A stretch of DNA of 64,000 nt from JAJDTQ01 sp965204235 (GCA_965204235.1 OZ241979.1:868001-932000); one strand, 5' to 3'. Counted from the stretch's first letter, positions 24,668-33,384 are shown. A program made the numbers and translations. The notes: generated from the letters alone by a model not told the origin.

Positions 24668-25987
24668 ATGGACGTGATACGAAAGCCTAAATTGTCGAGA
24701 TTCCATTTCGACCAGCAGGTTCCCGAGCGGTTAACACATTATTTGTTCCGGTACCCTGCAAAGTTCCATCCTCCGGTTGCCCGGGCACTCATTGAAAAAT
24801 TCACCAACCCGCAAGACGTAATACTCGATCCTTTCTGTGGCAGTGGCACCTTACTTGTGGAGGCATTGCCTCTCGGCCGAAGAATTATCGGGGTGGACGT
24901 CGATCCCGTCGCTACCTTCGTCAGTCACACCAAGATCCTACCGATCTCCGCCCGTCGCCTACGAGGCGCCGCCCAGAAATTGCTCACGGTGTTAGCGAAC
25001 TTCGAAAGGCCAGAGCACGACTATGAACACCTCATGTTTGAAGACCTCACCGACGCCGCGTTCCGGGCAGAGATCCAGAGCGAAAACCTCTCACTACCTG
25101 CCATACCCAATCTGTTTCATTGGTTTCGTCGTTATGTCGCAGTCGACCTCGGCGTGATTAGACGTGAGATCAACCGCTTACAGATCGCTTCTTCTTCTCG
25201 CCAATTCCTTAAATTATGTTACGCATCAATCATCCGCAAGTCATCGAACGCCGATCCTGTTCCTGTATCAGGTCTCGAGGTCACCTCTCACATGCTCAAG
25301 CTCGAAAAAAGGGGACGACAGGTCAATCCATACTTGCTGTTAAGGCACGCGATGGCCCGCGCGCTCGACGATTGGGAACAGTTTGAGCGTCGTGCAGGAG
25401 CCAATCGGAAACTCGGCCAAGTCAGGTATGGAAACGCCGTCCAGATACAGAAGTACATTCGTAAACCGGTAGATGTAGTGATTACTTCACCGCCTTACCA
25501 CAATGCCGTTGACTATCACCGTCGCCATACCCTTGAAATGTACTGGTTGGACCTGATTGATAGCCGTCAGGCTCGACTGGCCCTGCGTCCTCATTACATA
25601 GGCCTTGACAGAGTTCCAAAGTCAAACTCCGTAGTCCTGAGTTCCAAACTCACATCTGCATTAGCACAAAAATGGGAAAAGAAAATCACTGCCTTCAACG
25701 AACAGCGTGCGCGCAACTTCAAGCATTACGTCTGTTCCATGACCAAATGTCTCACCAGCCTGGCTGCCTTGTTGCCCCCTGGACGCCAGGCCATCTTCGT
25801 GGTTGGGAAAAACTCTTGGAACGGTTTCGAAATCCCGACCATAGAGTTGTTTAACGAAATGGCTGCATCAGAATTTCGTCTGGTCGATCTATATTGGTAC
25901 CCGATAAAAAATCGATACATGACTTACTCTCGGCATAACAGCGCCGATATCAACAAGGAGTACGTCCTCGTTTACGAAAGGATTTGA
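24668..25987 (+). CDS. Site-specific DNA amino-methyltransferase (likely m4C or m6A)
   Basis: 439 aa. The AdoMet-binding motif I DPFCGSGTLLVEAL is at about residue 54 and the catalytic motif IV VVITSPPYHNAVDY at about 273; TSPPY is typical of N4-cytosine and some N6-adenine enzymes. About 200 residues between them probably hold the target-recognition part. LTHYLFRYPAKFHPPVARALI resembles motif X in front of motif I. It lies alone on the plus strand, converging with a five-gene operon whose last stop is 49 bp away. Codon and base use is clearly AT-richer than the flanks. Likely role: self-marking of host DNA for the adjacent putative defence system, or an independent modification enzyme. Confidence 0.85.
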   Translation: MDVIRKPKLSRFHFDQQVPERLTHYLFRYPAKFHPPVARALIEKFTNPQDVILDPFCGSGTLLVEALPLGRRIIGVDVDPVATFVSHTKILPISARRLRGAAQKLLTVLANFERPEHDYEHLMFEDLTDAAFRAEIQSENLSLPAIPNLFHWFRRYVAVDLGVIRREINRLQIASSSRQFLKLCYASIIRKSSNADPVPVSGLEVTSHMLKLEKRGRQVNPYLLLRHAMARALDDWEQFERRAGANRKLGQVRYGNAVQIQKYIRKPVDVVITSPPYHNAVDYHRRHTLEMYWLDLIDSRQARLALRPHYIGLDRVPKSNSVVLSSKLTSALAQKWEKKITAFNEQRARNFKHYVCSMTKCLTSLAALLPPGRQAIFVVGKNSWNGFEIPTIELFNEMAASEFRLVDLYWYPIKNRYMTYSRHNSADINKEYVLVYERI

Positions 25988-26035
25988 ACAAGTCTCTCCA
26001 CAACATCCCCATCTTCCATCCCCTTAACCCACACC

Positions 26036-27064
26036 TTAGTCCATCTTGATATAAGCCGGAAATCCAAACCTATCTACGTGAAGTCGGATCTTACGAGGCG
26101 CATATCGTTGCATTATCTTCAGGCGTGCCAATATATCCTTTATTCCAGGCGGTTTGCGATGTTCCATTACAGACTGAACCTGTATTGCCTCCGCCACCGT
26201 CTGTATCGGACAAATCGCGACGCCGGTGGCCATCACATCACGATATACCGACCGAACCTTGTCCATAAAATCAGTGTCATGCATCTCTTGACCAGAACCT
26301 GCGTATCCAAGCACCTCGCCAACCACGTCGTAACACGTACCAGCATCCACAATACGCTCCAGGGTCATCAGGTCCGGGATTGCACCGATCAGCCTGCGTG
26401 TAGGGCGTTGCATCCCGTCTACCTGGAAATTACCCTTGTAGACCCGTGTGGTTCCCTCTTCAATTTGCTCCACAAGGAGCAGCCTGTGAAGCGTGTGTAT
26501 ATGAAGGAACGACTGATGCGTGCCTGATTTACCCTGGAACGGCCGTCGCCTCCGTCTTTCAAGCAATTGACGCAACCGAATCCGAGGTGCAGGACCGGTG
26601 ACGAACTTCAGATACTCTTCGTATGTGCTTTGGAAAAGGTCTTGGGCAATCCCCGTCCAGCTTTCGCCCTGATCTGGGACCTTGGATTGTCTTTCAATCT
26701 TCTTTGCAAAGAAAATGAGCGCCGCACCGTCGAATTCAAGGAAAAGTCTAAAAAACACGATTCGCTCTGCCTCGTTGAGTTCTCGCCATGAATCTGCTGC
26801 ATGATTGCCGGCTGTTATATTCAACAAATGACCTAGATTAGTCCACACAAGATTCCCGCGCACGAGTCTCAACGCCTTCCCCAAGTCCACCGCGTAACCG
26901 GCGGCCACCACGTTCAAGTCGCGTTGAGAGCCAGAGAGCTTTCTGGCTACTTGGTCTCGAAAAGCGCTACTTACCGGTGAAGTACAACTCTGAACCAATG
27001 ATCGGAGCAGTGCCGGCTCCAGCACTTGGTAGTGAGTACGTCCAACCAATCGTACCTCTGTCAA
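26036..27064 (-). CDS. Unknown protein, last gene of the island operon
   Basis: 342 aa, not recognised. It looks mainly helical, with basic stretches (RLRQLLERRRRRPFQGKSG, residues ~165-183) and a central part around FHLH-like HTLHRLLLVEQIEEGTTRVY that could be a winged-helix or DNA-binding segment. There is no signal peptide or membrane helix. The TTG start at 27064 overlaps the upstream HerA stop as TTGA and has GGAGGAG six bases before it, so translational coupling is likely. It may be a regulator or adaptor of the HerA-type ATPase; no enzymatic motif was found. Confidence 0.6.
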   Translation of the reverse strand: MTEVRLVGRTHYQVLEPALLRSLVQSCTSPVSSAFRDQVARKLSGSQRDLNVVAAGYAVDLGKALRLVRGNLVWTNLGHLLNITAGNHAADSWRELNEAERIVFFRLFLEFDGAALIFFAKKIERQSKVPDQGESWTGIAQDLFQSTYEEYLKFVTGPAPRIRLRQLLERRRRRPFQGKSGTHQSFLHIHTLHRLLLVEQIEEGTTRVYKGNFQVDGMQRPTRRLIGAIPDLMTLERIVDAGTCYDVVGEVLGYAGSGQEMHDTDFMDKVRSVYRDVMATGVAICPIQTVAEAIQVQSVMEHRKPPGIKDILARLKIMQRYAPRKIRLHVDRFGFPAYIKMD

Positions 27065-28536
27065 TAGTCTCCTCCCCCGTGTATCGTCGCCCTTGGCCTT
27101 ACTTTGATTGGAAACAGTCGGTTGGCACGATCGGTCGACGCAACAGCATAACCGATGGGAAGGTTCCTCACCAACGCTTCGAAGGTCTTGTTTGTCGGGA
27201 ATTTGTACTTTCCATCCAACGTCACCTCATCAGGACTGGATGTGTTGATCATACCTCTCGCGGCGACAATGTCATCCTGGTGACTCAATGAATGGATCAC
27301 GATCACGTCCGCGTTTCGTTGAATTGACGGGTCGAGGCCGGAAGGCTGCTGCGTGGCGACCACAATCGAAAGGCCCAGGTTTCGGCCTTCGTCTACATAT
27401 TTCTTGAGTGGCTTTCGCGACGGTGCGTTACCCTTGGCCGGGATGTAGTTGTGGGCCTCATCAATAATGATCCAAGAGCGAGCCAGGCCTTCCTTGGCTC
27501 GCTCTTCGCAAAGTCGCGCCTCTTCCTCTTCCTTTCGTGCTGCTGCGGGATCCAGGCGCATCAACCTTGCCGCTCTTCCCCTGTGTATCGGGACAAGACG
27601 CTCGTGCTGCTCGGATATGGACCGCAAGTGCATTACACGTTTGATTATCAACGAAACCAGTATCGACCGCAGTTCGGCTTCAAGATCACGGAGAAGCAAA
27701 ATCGAAATTCTCCCCGGTTGAAGCAAATATCGCAAGTCCAGCCCATGTGGTCCAAAAAGTGGCAGTCGGTCGAGAGCCTGCAAGCGTCGCTTCAATGCTT
27801 CCCGTGTGTCAACAGCAAATGCGTCCACCTCCACATCCCTGTCCACGACCTCGATCATTTGTGCGATGTCGAAAACCTCCATAGGCTCTACTACTTTGCA
27901 AGTTTCCTTGTCTCGCATTCCCTCCTGGACAAGCTTGGAACAAACGGTTGTTAACAGGTGTCCCATCGGGTCTACAAAAGGATCCACTTCGAACAACCCG
28001 CACCACTCCTCTGTGCCTAGATCCGATGCTCGAAGGGTGATCGTCTCTCCTTCGAGTCCCGTTGGCAAGTCGAATCCGCTAGGCGAAAACAGTCTCGGTC
28101 GGAGCTCTTCAACCTCCAATTTCCACTTCCTGGCCTCCCGAACTTCCGGATTTTCCTCGGACAACGTGCCTTCTACGGCGAAGGGCATGGTCAAATAGAC
28201 GTTCATCGTATCCAAAATCAAAACGCCAGGGGACATTTGGCCTTGATGTACCCATTTCGTCGAGACAAGTCCTTCCGCGATAGTGCCCAGTGTATAGCTC
28301 TTGCCACTGCGCCGCTTGCCCATTACATAGAGAACATGAGCCCCTCTGGTGTCCATCCATACATTCCGATGCGGCGGTTCAGCACTTTTGCCCAGATAGA
28401 TGGCCTCCACCGTGTCTTTGACAGTATTTTGACCTATGAGCCACCCCTTATCCAACATCGGATCGCAGGTTAACGGAGGTTGTGCGCCAAACGTAGGAGA
28501 CAACCGGAATCGTGTGTCTGGGATTTGCCCTGGCAT
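27061..28536 (-). CDS. HerA/FtsK-type DNA translocase-like ATPase
   Basis: 491 aa. Walker A is GKRRSGKSYTLG (about 73-84), a long helical insertion follows, Walker B is SWIIIDEAHNYIP (about 352-364), and downstream VVATQQPSGLDPSIQRNADVIV is the sensor block. This set is characteristic of HerA/FtsK-HerA ATPases (DUF87 type), hexameric pumps that move DNA and often pair with nucleases. ATG 28536 lies 10 nt beyond the upstream AAA+ stop; a TTG 12 codons earlier would overlap that gene. In this operon it could feed DNA to the PLD-type nuclease. Confidence 0.85.
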   Translation of the reverse strand: MPGQIPDTRFRLSPTFGAQPPLTCDPMLDKGWLIGQNTVKDTVEAIYLGKSAEPPHRNVWMDTRGAHVLYVMGKRRSGKSYTLGTIAEGLVSTKWVHQGQMSPGVLILDTMNVYLTMPFAVEGTLSEENPEVREARKWKLEVEELRPRLFSPSGFDLPTGLEGETITLRASDLGTEEWCGLFEVDPFVDPMGHLLTTVCSKLVQEGMRDKETCKVVEPMEVFDIAQMIEVVDRDVEVDAFAVDTREALKRRLQALDRLPLFGPHGLDLRYLLQPGRISILLLRDLEAELRSILVSLIIKRVMHLRSISEQHERLVPIHRGRAARLMRLDPAAARKEEEEARLCEERAKEGLARSWIIIDEAHNYIPAKGNAPSRKPLKKYVDEGRNLGLSIVVATQQPSGLDPSIQRNADVIVIHSLSHQDDIVAARGMINTSSPDEVTLDGKYKFPTNKTFEALVRNLPIGYAVASTDRANRLFPIKVRPRATIHGGGDY

Positions 28537-28546
28537 CGGTCTTGAC

Positions 28547-29689
28547 CTACGCAACACACTCGGTGGTAACAACGTCCAATCGTCGTCGATAAGCTCTTCC
28601 CAGAGCTCTCGTCAATTGCATGGTAATGGCGCGTGGTGTCAACGTGTTGAGGTTGGAATTCATGGCCTCGACGGCTTCCTTGGTGAATGGATAGAATGTT
28701 GCGTCTAACGTCTCATTGGTCGACCTGTGCATCGTTTCTATAGCCGCCGCAACATCAAAATCCTTCTTCCTGACAAAACGAAGCAGCTTCTCGATGAATT
28801 GCTCTACGTCCCGGTCCTCCAGGGCTGCAATCTCGATCTTGACGTCGTCGCCTAGTCGCGACATTACCGGACTCGTTCCATTGAAGATCTCCACTATGTC
28901 GTCTTGTAACACCGCTGAGGCGCCAATGAGCACACTAACCTGGCGTTGATTCGGGTCTACCAGATGTGAAAATCCCGAAAGGAAGGTCGTAATCACTTCT
29001 GAACCAATCGTACTGAGCCGCTCCATCTCGTCGAGGATCAACACAAGCGTGTGTCCGCGAAGCCGCTTCAATAATCTGCCAAGCATTACGACCAAGTCCG
29101 CAAGTCGAGCTGCTTCAGCCTGTGTCAAATCCTGAGTTTGTCCCAGCAAATCCAGATCGGCACGTGACATCCCGACCCCGGAGATCCAGCGCCATAGCTT
29201 CAGTCGATCGAAATTTGGATTATAAAGTTGTTCAGCGGCCTTGCCGACCTCTTCATCGCCAAACCATCCTGTGAGTTCAGCGCGCAATTCCCCCGGCCGC
29301 CTGAAACCTACCTTCTGAACGACTTCCTCCATCAATCCTATTACGAAAGCCTCTCCTAGAGATCGCATAACGCCTTCGCGGTAAAGATCATGGAACCGGG
29401 ACTTCCTGGACAGATCCGGGCACTCGATCCTGAACGCCTTTATGTTCGTAAGTTTCTCCAGCTCCCTCATGGTCTTCATCAGCATGTGCGTCTTGCCGCC
29501 GCCATATGGTCCCCACACCAGACGCTTCGGTGCCAACCCGGTCACCAAGTCGATGTCGAGGCCTTCTGCAATGTCCTGTACCGCAATGTCGTCTCTCGCG
29601 AAACAATCAACGTCCTCGATCGGGTCGAGAATGAAATTGTCGCGGGATAAGCCGTACTTGTCCGCAATTAACTCCTTACCGTCATTCAT
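28547..29689 (-). CDS. AAA+ ATPase, Orc/Cdc6-like (paralogue B)
   Basis: 380 aa. Walker A is WGPYGGGKTHMLMK (about 59-72) and Walker B LVLILDEMERL (about 211-221), with an Arg after the acidic pair as in STAND/Orc-type ATPases. The C-terminal part YPFTKEAVEAMNSNLNTLTP followed by RAITMQLTRAL is a winged-helix-like tail. It shares its plan and the YPFT...PR motif with the other AAA+ protein of this operon, so the two are paralogues. AGGAG precedes ATG 29689, which overlaps the PLD gene stop by 8 nt. Likely role: nucleotide-driven sensor or loader for the complex. Confidence 0.85.
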   Translation of the reverse strand: MNDGKELIADKYGLSRDNFILDPIEDVDCFARDDIAVQDIAEGLDIDLVTGLAPKRLVWGPYGGGKTHMLMKTMRELEKLTNIKAFRIECPDLSRKSRFHDLYREGVMRSLGEAFVIGLMEEVVQKVGFRRPGELRAELTGWFGDEEVGKAAEQLYNPNFDRLKLWRWISGVGMSRADLDLLGQTQDLTQAEAARLADLVVMLGRLLKRLRGHTLVLILDEMERLSTIGSEVITTFLSGFSHLVDPNQRQVSVLIGASAVLQDDIVEIFNGTSPVMSRLGDDVKIEIAALEDRDVEQFIEKLLRFVRKKDFDVAAAIETMHRSTNETLDATFYPFTKEAVEAMNSNLNTLTPRAITMQLTRALGRAYRRRLDVVTTECVA

Positions 29690-30470
29690 GGGAATACTCC
29701 TGGGCTTCTGTAGCGATGTTCGCCAGATTGTTAAAGTAGCGGATCAGTTCGTTGACGATCCGGTCGTTACCGTTAACCATAATGCCAAGTTCAAGCCAAC
29801 TGGAGCGGGTCAGGTTCTCGGAACCTACTATCGCCAATAGCAGTCCGCCGTTCAAACCTGGTTCTCTAATGTACAGTTTGCTGTGCAATCTCTTGTGGTA
29901 ATAGACAATCCCGCCTACCTCTCTGAAACAGTCCAATCCCATCTCCGTACCACGAGGTTGATTCTCAGGGGGACGTGTCACGACCTGTAATCTTGGCCGT
30001 ATTCCAGTACGCCTCTCCTCCTCTGTCATCGCATATTTCAGCCTCTTGCAGTCCTCTTCCAACGGATTTATCCAAGGCGAACAAACATATAGGGCGCCAA
30101 AGCCTGGCCGGTCGATCAGGGAGCTAAAGAACTCCGTGGTCATCCCTTGTCTGACCAATTCGTAAGTGGGTCCTTCTCCATCAATACGGCGTAGGCGAAG
30201 AAACACATATTCAATGTCTGCGCCGTTGATCGCACTGATGAGTAGCGAAAGTTTCCGACCGTGAGCAGATAACGCAAAACGTTGGCCAATGTTTTGCAGC
30301 ACGTTGGAATGCAGGAGACGGTCAAATAGCTGAACAGGCGAAACCGTACCATGATCCTGCAAGAGGTTTTCGAGATGGCTTCGGTCGAATGCCGCTTCTG
30401 ACGACTTCATGAGTTCATCCAATGTTTCGTCGACGCCAGGCTCACCCAGGACTTGAAGCAAACTACTCAT
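29682..30470 (-). CDS. PLD-superfamily nuclease-like protein with a single HKD motif
   Basis: 262 aa. One motif HSKLYIREPG (about residue 196), followed 20 residues on by VGSENLTRSSW, matches the HxK...GSxN active site of phospholipase-D-like nucleases; the usual Asp after HxKx4 is Glu here. One motif per chain implies a dimer, as in BfiI or Nuc. The N-terminal ~90 residues are a separate helical region (LENLLQDHGTVSPVQLFDRL, winged-helix-like). Its stop overlaps the next ATPase by 8 nt. It is the only nuclease candidate in the operon and the presumed effector. Confidence 0.8.
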   Translation of the reverse strand: MSSLLQVLGEPGVDETLDELMKSSEAAFDRSHLENLLQDHGTVSPVQLFDRLLHSNVLQNIGQRFALSAHGRKLSLLISAINGADIEYVFLRLRRIDGEGPTYELVRQGMTTEFFSSLIDRPGFGALYVCSPWINPLEEDCKRLKYAMTEEERRTGIRPRLQVVTRPPENQPRGTEMGLDCFREVGGIVYYHKRLHSKLYIREPGLNGGLLLAIVGSENLTRSSWLELGIMVNGNDRIVNELIRYFNNLANIATEAQEYSHE

Positions 30471-30476
30471 GGTGAC

Positions 30477-31634
30477 TCACTGTCCTTCTTCACTGGAAAG
30501 GACCACGTGGCCCGCTAGCGCAACTTTGACGAACGCTCCGGAAATCGAGTTGATCTGGTTCACCTCGATTTGAGGGTCGGCCTTCTCGAGAACCGCATTG
30601 AATGCCTCCATTACGGAACGTGGGCGCAGGTTGCCTTTCTCTTCGAGGTAATCCAAAATCGCATCACACGATTCGGTAGTAAATGGGTACAAAACCGAAT
30701 CATTGTATCCGTTCATACGGAACTGCCTGAGGACGTCTTCGACAAACCTCTGCGCTTCAGTTCTTTGAAGAGGCGGCAGTACCATTACCTTCGTTACGCC
30801 GATACGATCTTTCATTTCAGGACTGAACCACGCGGGCAGGCTCTTGGGATCCGGTTGCCCGGAGAACGATAATACCAGAGACAGTCCTGCAGGACATGCG
30901 TTAAAGAGTGAATGTAGTCCTGCATTGATGTCCAGGACTCCGTTCTTGCCTGCGTGCTGCACGCGCTGAAACTCGTCGATCAACCAGATGAGACGATGAC
31001 CTTGCCGTCCTTTCAACTGCTCCGCCATGGTCAGAAGGTTGAGCAGATCGGCAAGTGTCCGGGTACCCAAGTCAGTGGTTCGGATCTTTTGAGAAATGCC
31101 AACATGACGGAATTCCGATTGTGGAAGGACGTCTCCCCTCATCCAGCGCCTTGCTGTCGTTTGTTCTCGGCCATCCCCGGTAGCCAGGAGCCTTAGGGCG
31201 TTTGCGAGGTCCGGGTTGTTGGTGAAAAGGTCGTCGTATACTGACTGTTGTTGGGGTGAAGTGCCCAACTCAAGAAACGCGTCGGCAAATACCTGGAGGT
31301 TCATCGAACTGGCAAAGGTTCGATAGAGATCAACGAAGTTCCTGGCCGATCTTGGAAATTCTGTGTACACGGGATGAAGCTGGATCAGCGGCCCACTACC
31401 GTTCAACTCCCTTGCACGGTTGGCGAGAAAATGGAGGGAGTGCGTCTTGCCTGCACCGAACCAGGACCACAAAACGTGGATGGAAGACACGTCACGCCTC
31501 GATAAATTACGGAGCAACTCGTTGACGTCTGAGTCCAGTTGAGGCCTCCCGGCGATAAACGTACACAAGTTGGCCCTGGGCACAACAGAGAACGGCCAAT
31601 CAGACAAGCCAAGATGACTGTAGGCGCATTCCAC
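30477..31634 (-). CDS. AAA+ ATPase, Orc/Cdc6-like (paralogue A), first gene of the island operon
   Basis: 385 aa from the GTG at 31634, chosen because GAGGAG lies seven bases before it. The opening LGLSDWPFSVVPRANLCTFI precedes Walker A WSWFGAGKTHSLHF (about 57-70), and Walker B is LIWLIDEFQRV (about 209-219). YPFTTESCDAILDYLEEKGN, then LRPRSVMEAFNAVL forms the C-terminal tail shared with paralogue B. A GTG at 31742 would add 36 residues (LRSRWGFETLFLNPTY); the frame further upstream is antisense noise. It ends 6 nt before the PLD gene. Its WPFSVVP N-terminus suggests a conserved family, possibly regulatory. Confidence 0.75.
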   Translation of the reverse strand: MECAYSHLGLSDWPFSVVPRANLCTFIAGRPQLDSDVNELLRNLSRRDVSSIHVLWSWFGAGKTHSLHFLANRARELNGSGPLIQLHPVYTEFPRSARNFVDLYRTFASSMNLQVFADAFLELGTSPQQQSVYDDLFTNNPDLANALRLLATGDGREQTTARRWMRGDVLPQSEFRHVGISQKIRTTDLGTRTLADLLNLLTMAEQLKGRQGHRLIWLIDEFQRVQHAGKNGVLDINAGLHSLFNACPAGLSLVLSFSGQPDPKSLPAWFSPEMKDRIGVTKVMVLPPLQRTEAQRFVEDVLRQFRMNGYNDSVLYPFTTESCDAILDYLEEKGNLRPRSVMEAFNAVLEKADPQIEVNQINSISGAFVKVALAGHVVLSSEEGQ

Positions 31635-31768
31635 TCTTCTCTCCTCAACGACCCAAGTGTCGAAAACCGTGTGGACGCTTTTTTCTTGCCTGTACGTGGG
31701 ATTCAGAAATAGAGTTTCAAAGCCCCATCTTGACCGTAACACATGAGCTGCGGTCCGCAAGTCGCCTG

Positions 31769-32941
31769 TCACTCCCTCCACAACCGCCGGCTGGCCAGGC
31801 GCGCCCCTTCGGACATGGCCCGGAACTTGGCCCAGACGATGGCCGGGTGGATCTCCGGGACTTCCAGGGCCTGGGTGCCGAAGCCGCAGTCGCTGCCGGC
31901 GATGACGTTCTCGCGCCCGACGAGTCCGGCGAACCGCATGAGCCGCTCCGCGACCAGCTCCGGGTGCTCCACCACCACCGACGACTGGGTGATGACGCCG
32001 GGGACGACGAGCTTGCCCTCGGGCAGCTTTACGTCCTCCCAGATGCGCCATTCGTGCTCGTGGCGCGGGTTGGAGGCTTCGAAGGAATAGGCCCCCGCGC
32101 GGATCTCGAGGACGATGTCGATGAAGTCCTTCATCTCCATGTCGTGGACCCGCGGCCCCATGTTGATGCCGTAGCAGGTATGGTAGCGCACCCGGTCTTC
32201 GGGAATGCCTCGCAGGGCGTGGTTGATGGCTTCGACCTGCCCTTCCGCCCACGCCCGGCACTGCCGCACGTCCAGGTGCGGGTTCTTGACGTAGTAGTTG
32301 ACGAGCAGCGGGTCGTCGATCTGGAGCAGGAAGCCGGCATCGACGATGGCTTGGTACTCGACGCGCAGGGCGTCGGCGATGGCGAAGAGGAACTCCTCCC
32401 CCGTGGCGTAGAACTCGTTCTCCAGGTTGCCGGCCACGTCGCAGGGGGAGATGGCGGGCACGAACGCCTCCGCGGCTCCCGCGGCGGCCGCCGCGGCCGC
32501 GAGGTTCTCCAGGTCCCGGGCGAGCCGTTCCCGGGCCTTGTAGGCGATGGGGCCGGTGCAGGCCATCTGCATGTTGCCGGGGTTGGGTTTCGCTCCCGCC
32601 GGGGACCTCGCCGCGGCGTAGAACTCCGGGAACGCCTGCGACTCCCGGGAACCGTCCCAGGGCGAGACCCGCACCCGGCCGGTGGCGGTGAGCCCGTCGA
32701 GCCGCTGGTGCGCGTACACCGCGAACCCGCGCTTGCTGAACTCGCCGTCGTCCACCACGTCCACGCCCAGTTCCACCTGTCGGCGCACCACGTCGTGGAC
32801 CGACCGCCGGAGCCTCTCCTCGTAGTCGGCCCGGTCCACCTCCCTGCCCTCGTTCTCCGCGAGCATCACTTCGATGAGCTCCCGCGGGCGCGGCAGGCTT
32901 CCGGTATGGGTCACGAGCAAGCGCTCGGTGCTGTGTCGCAT
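31769..32941 (-). CDS. MetE-like cobalamin-independent methionine synthase family protein
   Basis: 390 aa, equal to only the C-terminal catalytic barrel of MetE. LLVTHTGSLPRPRELIEVM is the family opening. The zinc ligands are probably His in RYHTCYGINMGPRVHDM with its Cys, and Cys in VIAGSDCGFGTQ near the end. Such short forms act on methyl donors other than folate or as MtaA-like/epoxyalkane-transferase relatives. GGAGGT precedes ATG 32941. The gene ends exactly at the right border of the AT-rich island and reads toward it. Confidence 0.82.
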   Translation of the reverse strand: MRHSTERLLVTHTGSLPRPRELIEVMLAENEGREVDRADYEERLRRSVHDVVRRQVELGVDVVDDGEFSKRGFAVYAHQRLDGLTATGRVRVSPWDGSRESQAFPEFYAAARSPAGAKPNPGNMQMACTGPIAYKARERLARDLENLAAAAAAAGAAEAFVPAISPCDVAGNLENEFYATGEEFLFAIADALRVEYQAIVDAGFLLQIDDPLLVNYYVKNPHLDVRQCRAWAEGQVEAINHALRGIPEDRVRYHTCYGINMGPRVHDMEMKDFIDIVLEIRAGAYSFEASNPRHEHEWRIWEDVKLPEGKLVVPGVITQSSVVVEHPELVAERLMRFAGLVGRENVIAGSDCGFGTQALEVPEIHPAIVWAKFRAMSEGARLASRRLWRE

Positions 32942-32967
32942 GGGACCTCCGTCAGCGGGACCGGGGG

Positions 32968-33384
32968 CTACCCGCCCCTCGCGGGCCGGAACTTGTACAG
33001 GGTCCGGTCCGGGGTGACGTCCTCGAACACCACCTCCACCGGCATGTCGCAGCGCAGCTCGTCGGGCTTGCAGTCCACCACGTTGGTGGTGAGCCGGGGA
33101 CCCTCGTCCAACTCGACGATCACCAGCGCGTAGGGCAGTTCGTCGGCAAAGCCTTTGTGGTAGGCCCGGTGATAGACGCCGAAGGAGTAGATCTTCCCCC
33201 TTCCGCTCACCCGTGTCCAGGTCCAGTCCGTGCTCCAGCACCGGGGGCACGTGGCGGTGGCCGGGAACCAGTGGTGCGAGCAGGCGTCGCAACGGGGCGC
33301 CGCCAGTTCGTGCCGCTTGCAGGCTTCCCAGAAGGGCGCCGACTCCACCGACGGCGGCGGCAGCGGCTTGCGGTACTCGCTCAT
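32968..33384 (-). CDS. DUF35/OB-fold protein with zinc ribbon, thiolase partner
   Basis: 138 aa. The zinc ribbon is APRCDACSHHWFPATATCPRC (Cys pairs about 33/36 and 47/50), followed by an OB-fold with GRGKIYSFGVYHRAYHKGF and a terminal VTPDRTLYKFRP. Proteins of this type bind acyl-CoA and form complexes with SCP-x-like thiolases or HMG-CoA synthases. Its ATG overlaps the thiolase stop by four bases (ATGA), as expected for subunits made together. It may help channel the CoA ester. Confidence 0.9.
   Translation of the reverse strand: MSEYRKPLPPPSVESAPFWEACKRHELAAPRCDACSHHWFPATATCPRCWSTDWTWTRVSGRGKIYSFGVYHRAYHKGFADELPYALVIVELDEGPRLTTNVVDCKPDELRCDMPVEVVFEDVTPDRTLYKFRPARGG

Noticed and set aside
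24540..31770. Island as a known BREX, DISARM, Dnd/Ssp or HerA-SIR2 system
   Set aside because: Hallmark genes (PglZ, BrxL, DrmA/DrmB, DndC/SspD, SIR2) are all absent; only generic parts are shared.
31635..32261. N-terminal extension of the first island ATPase
   Set aside because: The extension is antisense to the MetE-like gene and has low-complexity Arg/Gly/Pro content.
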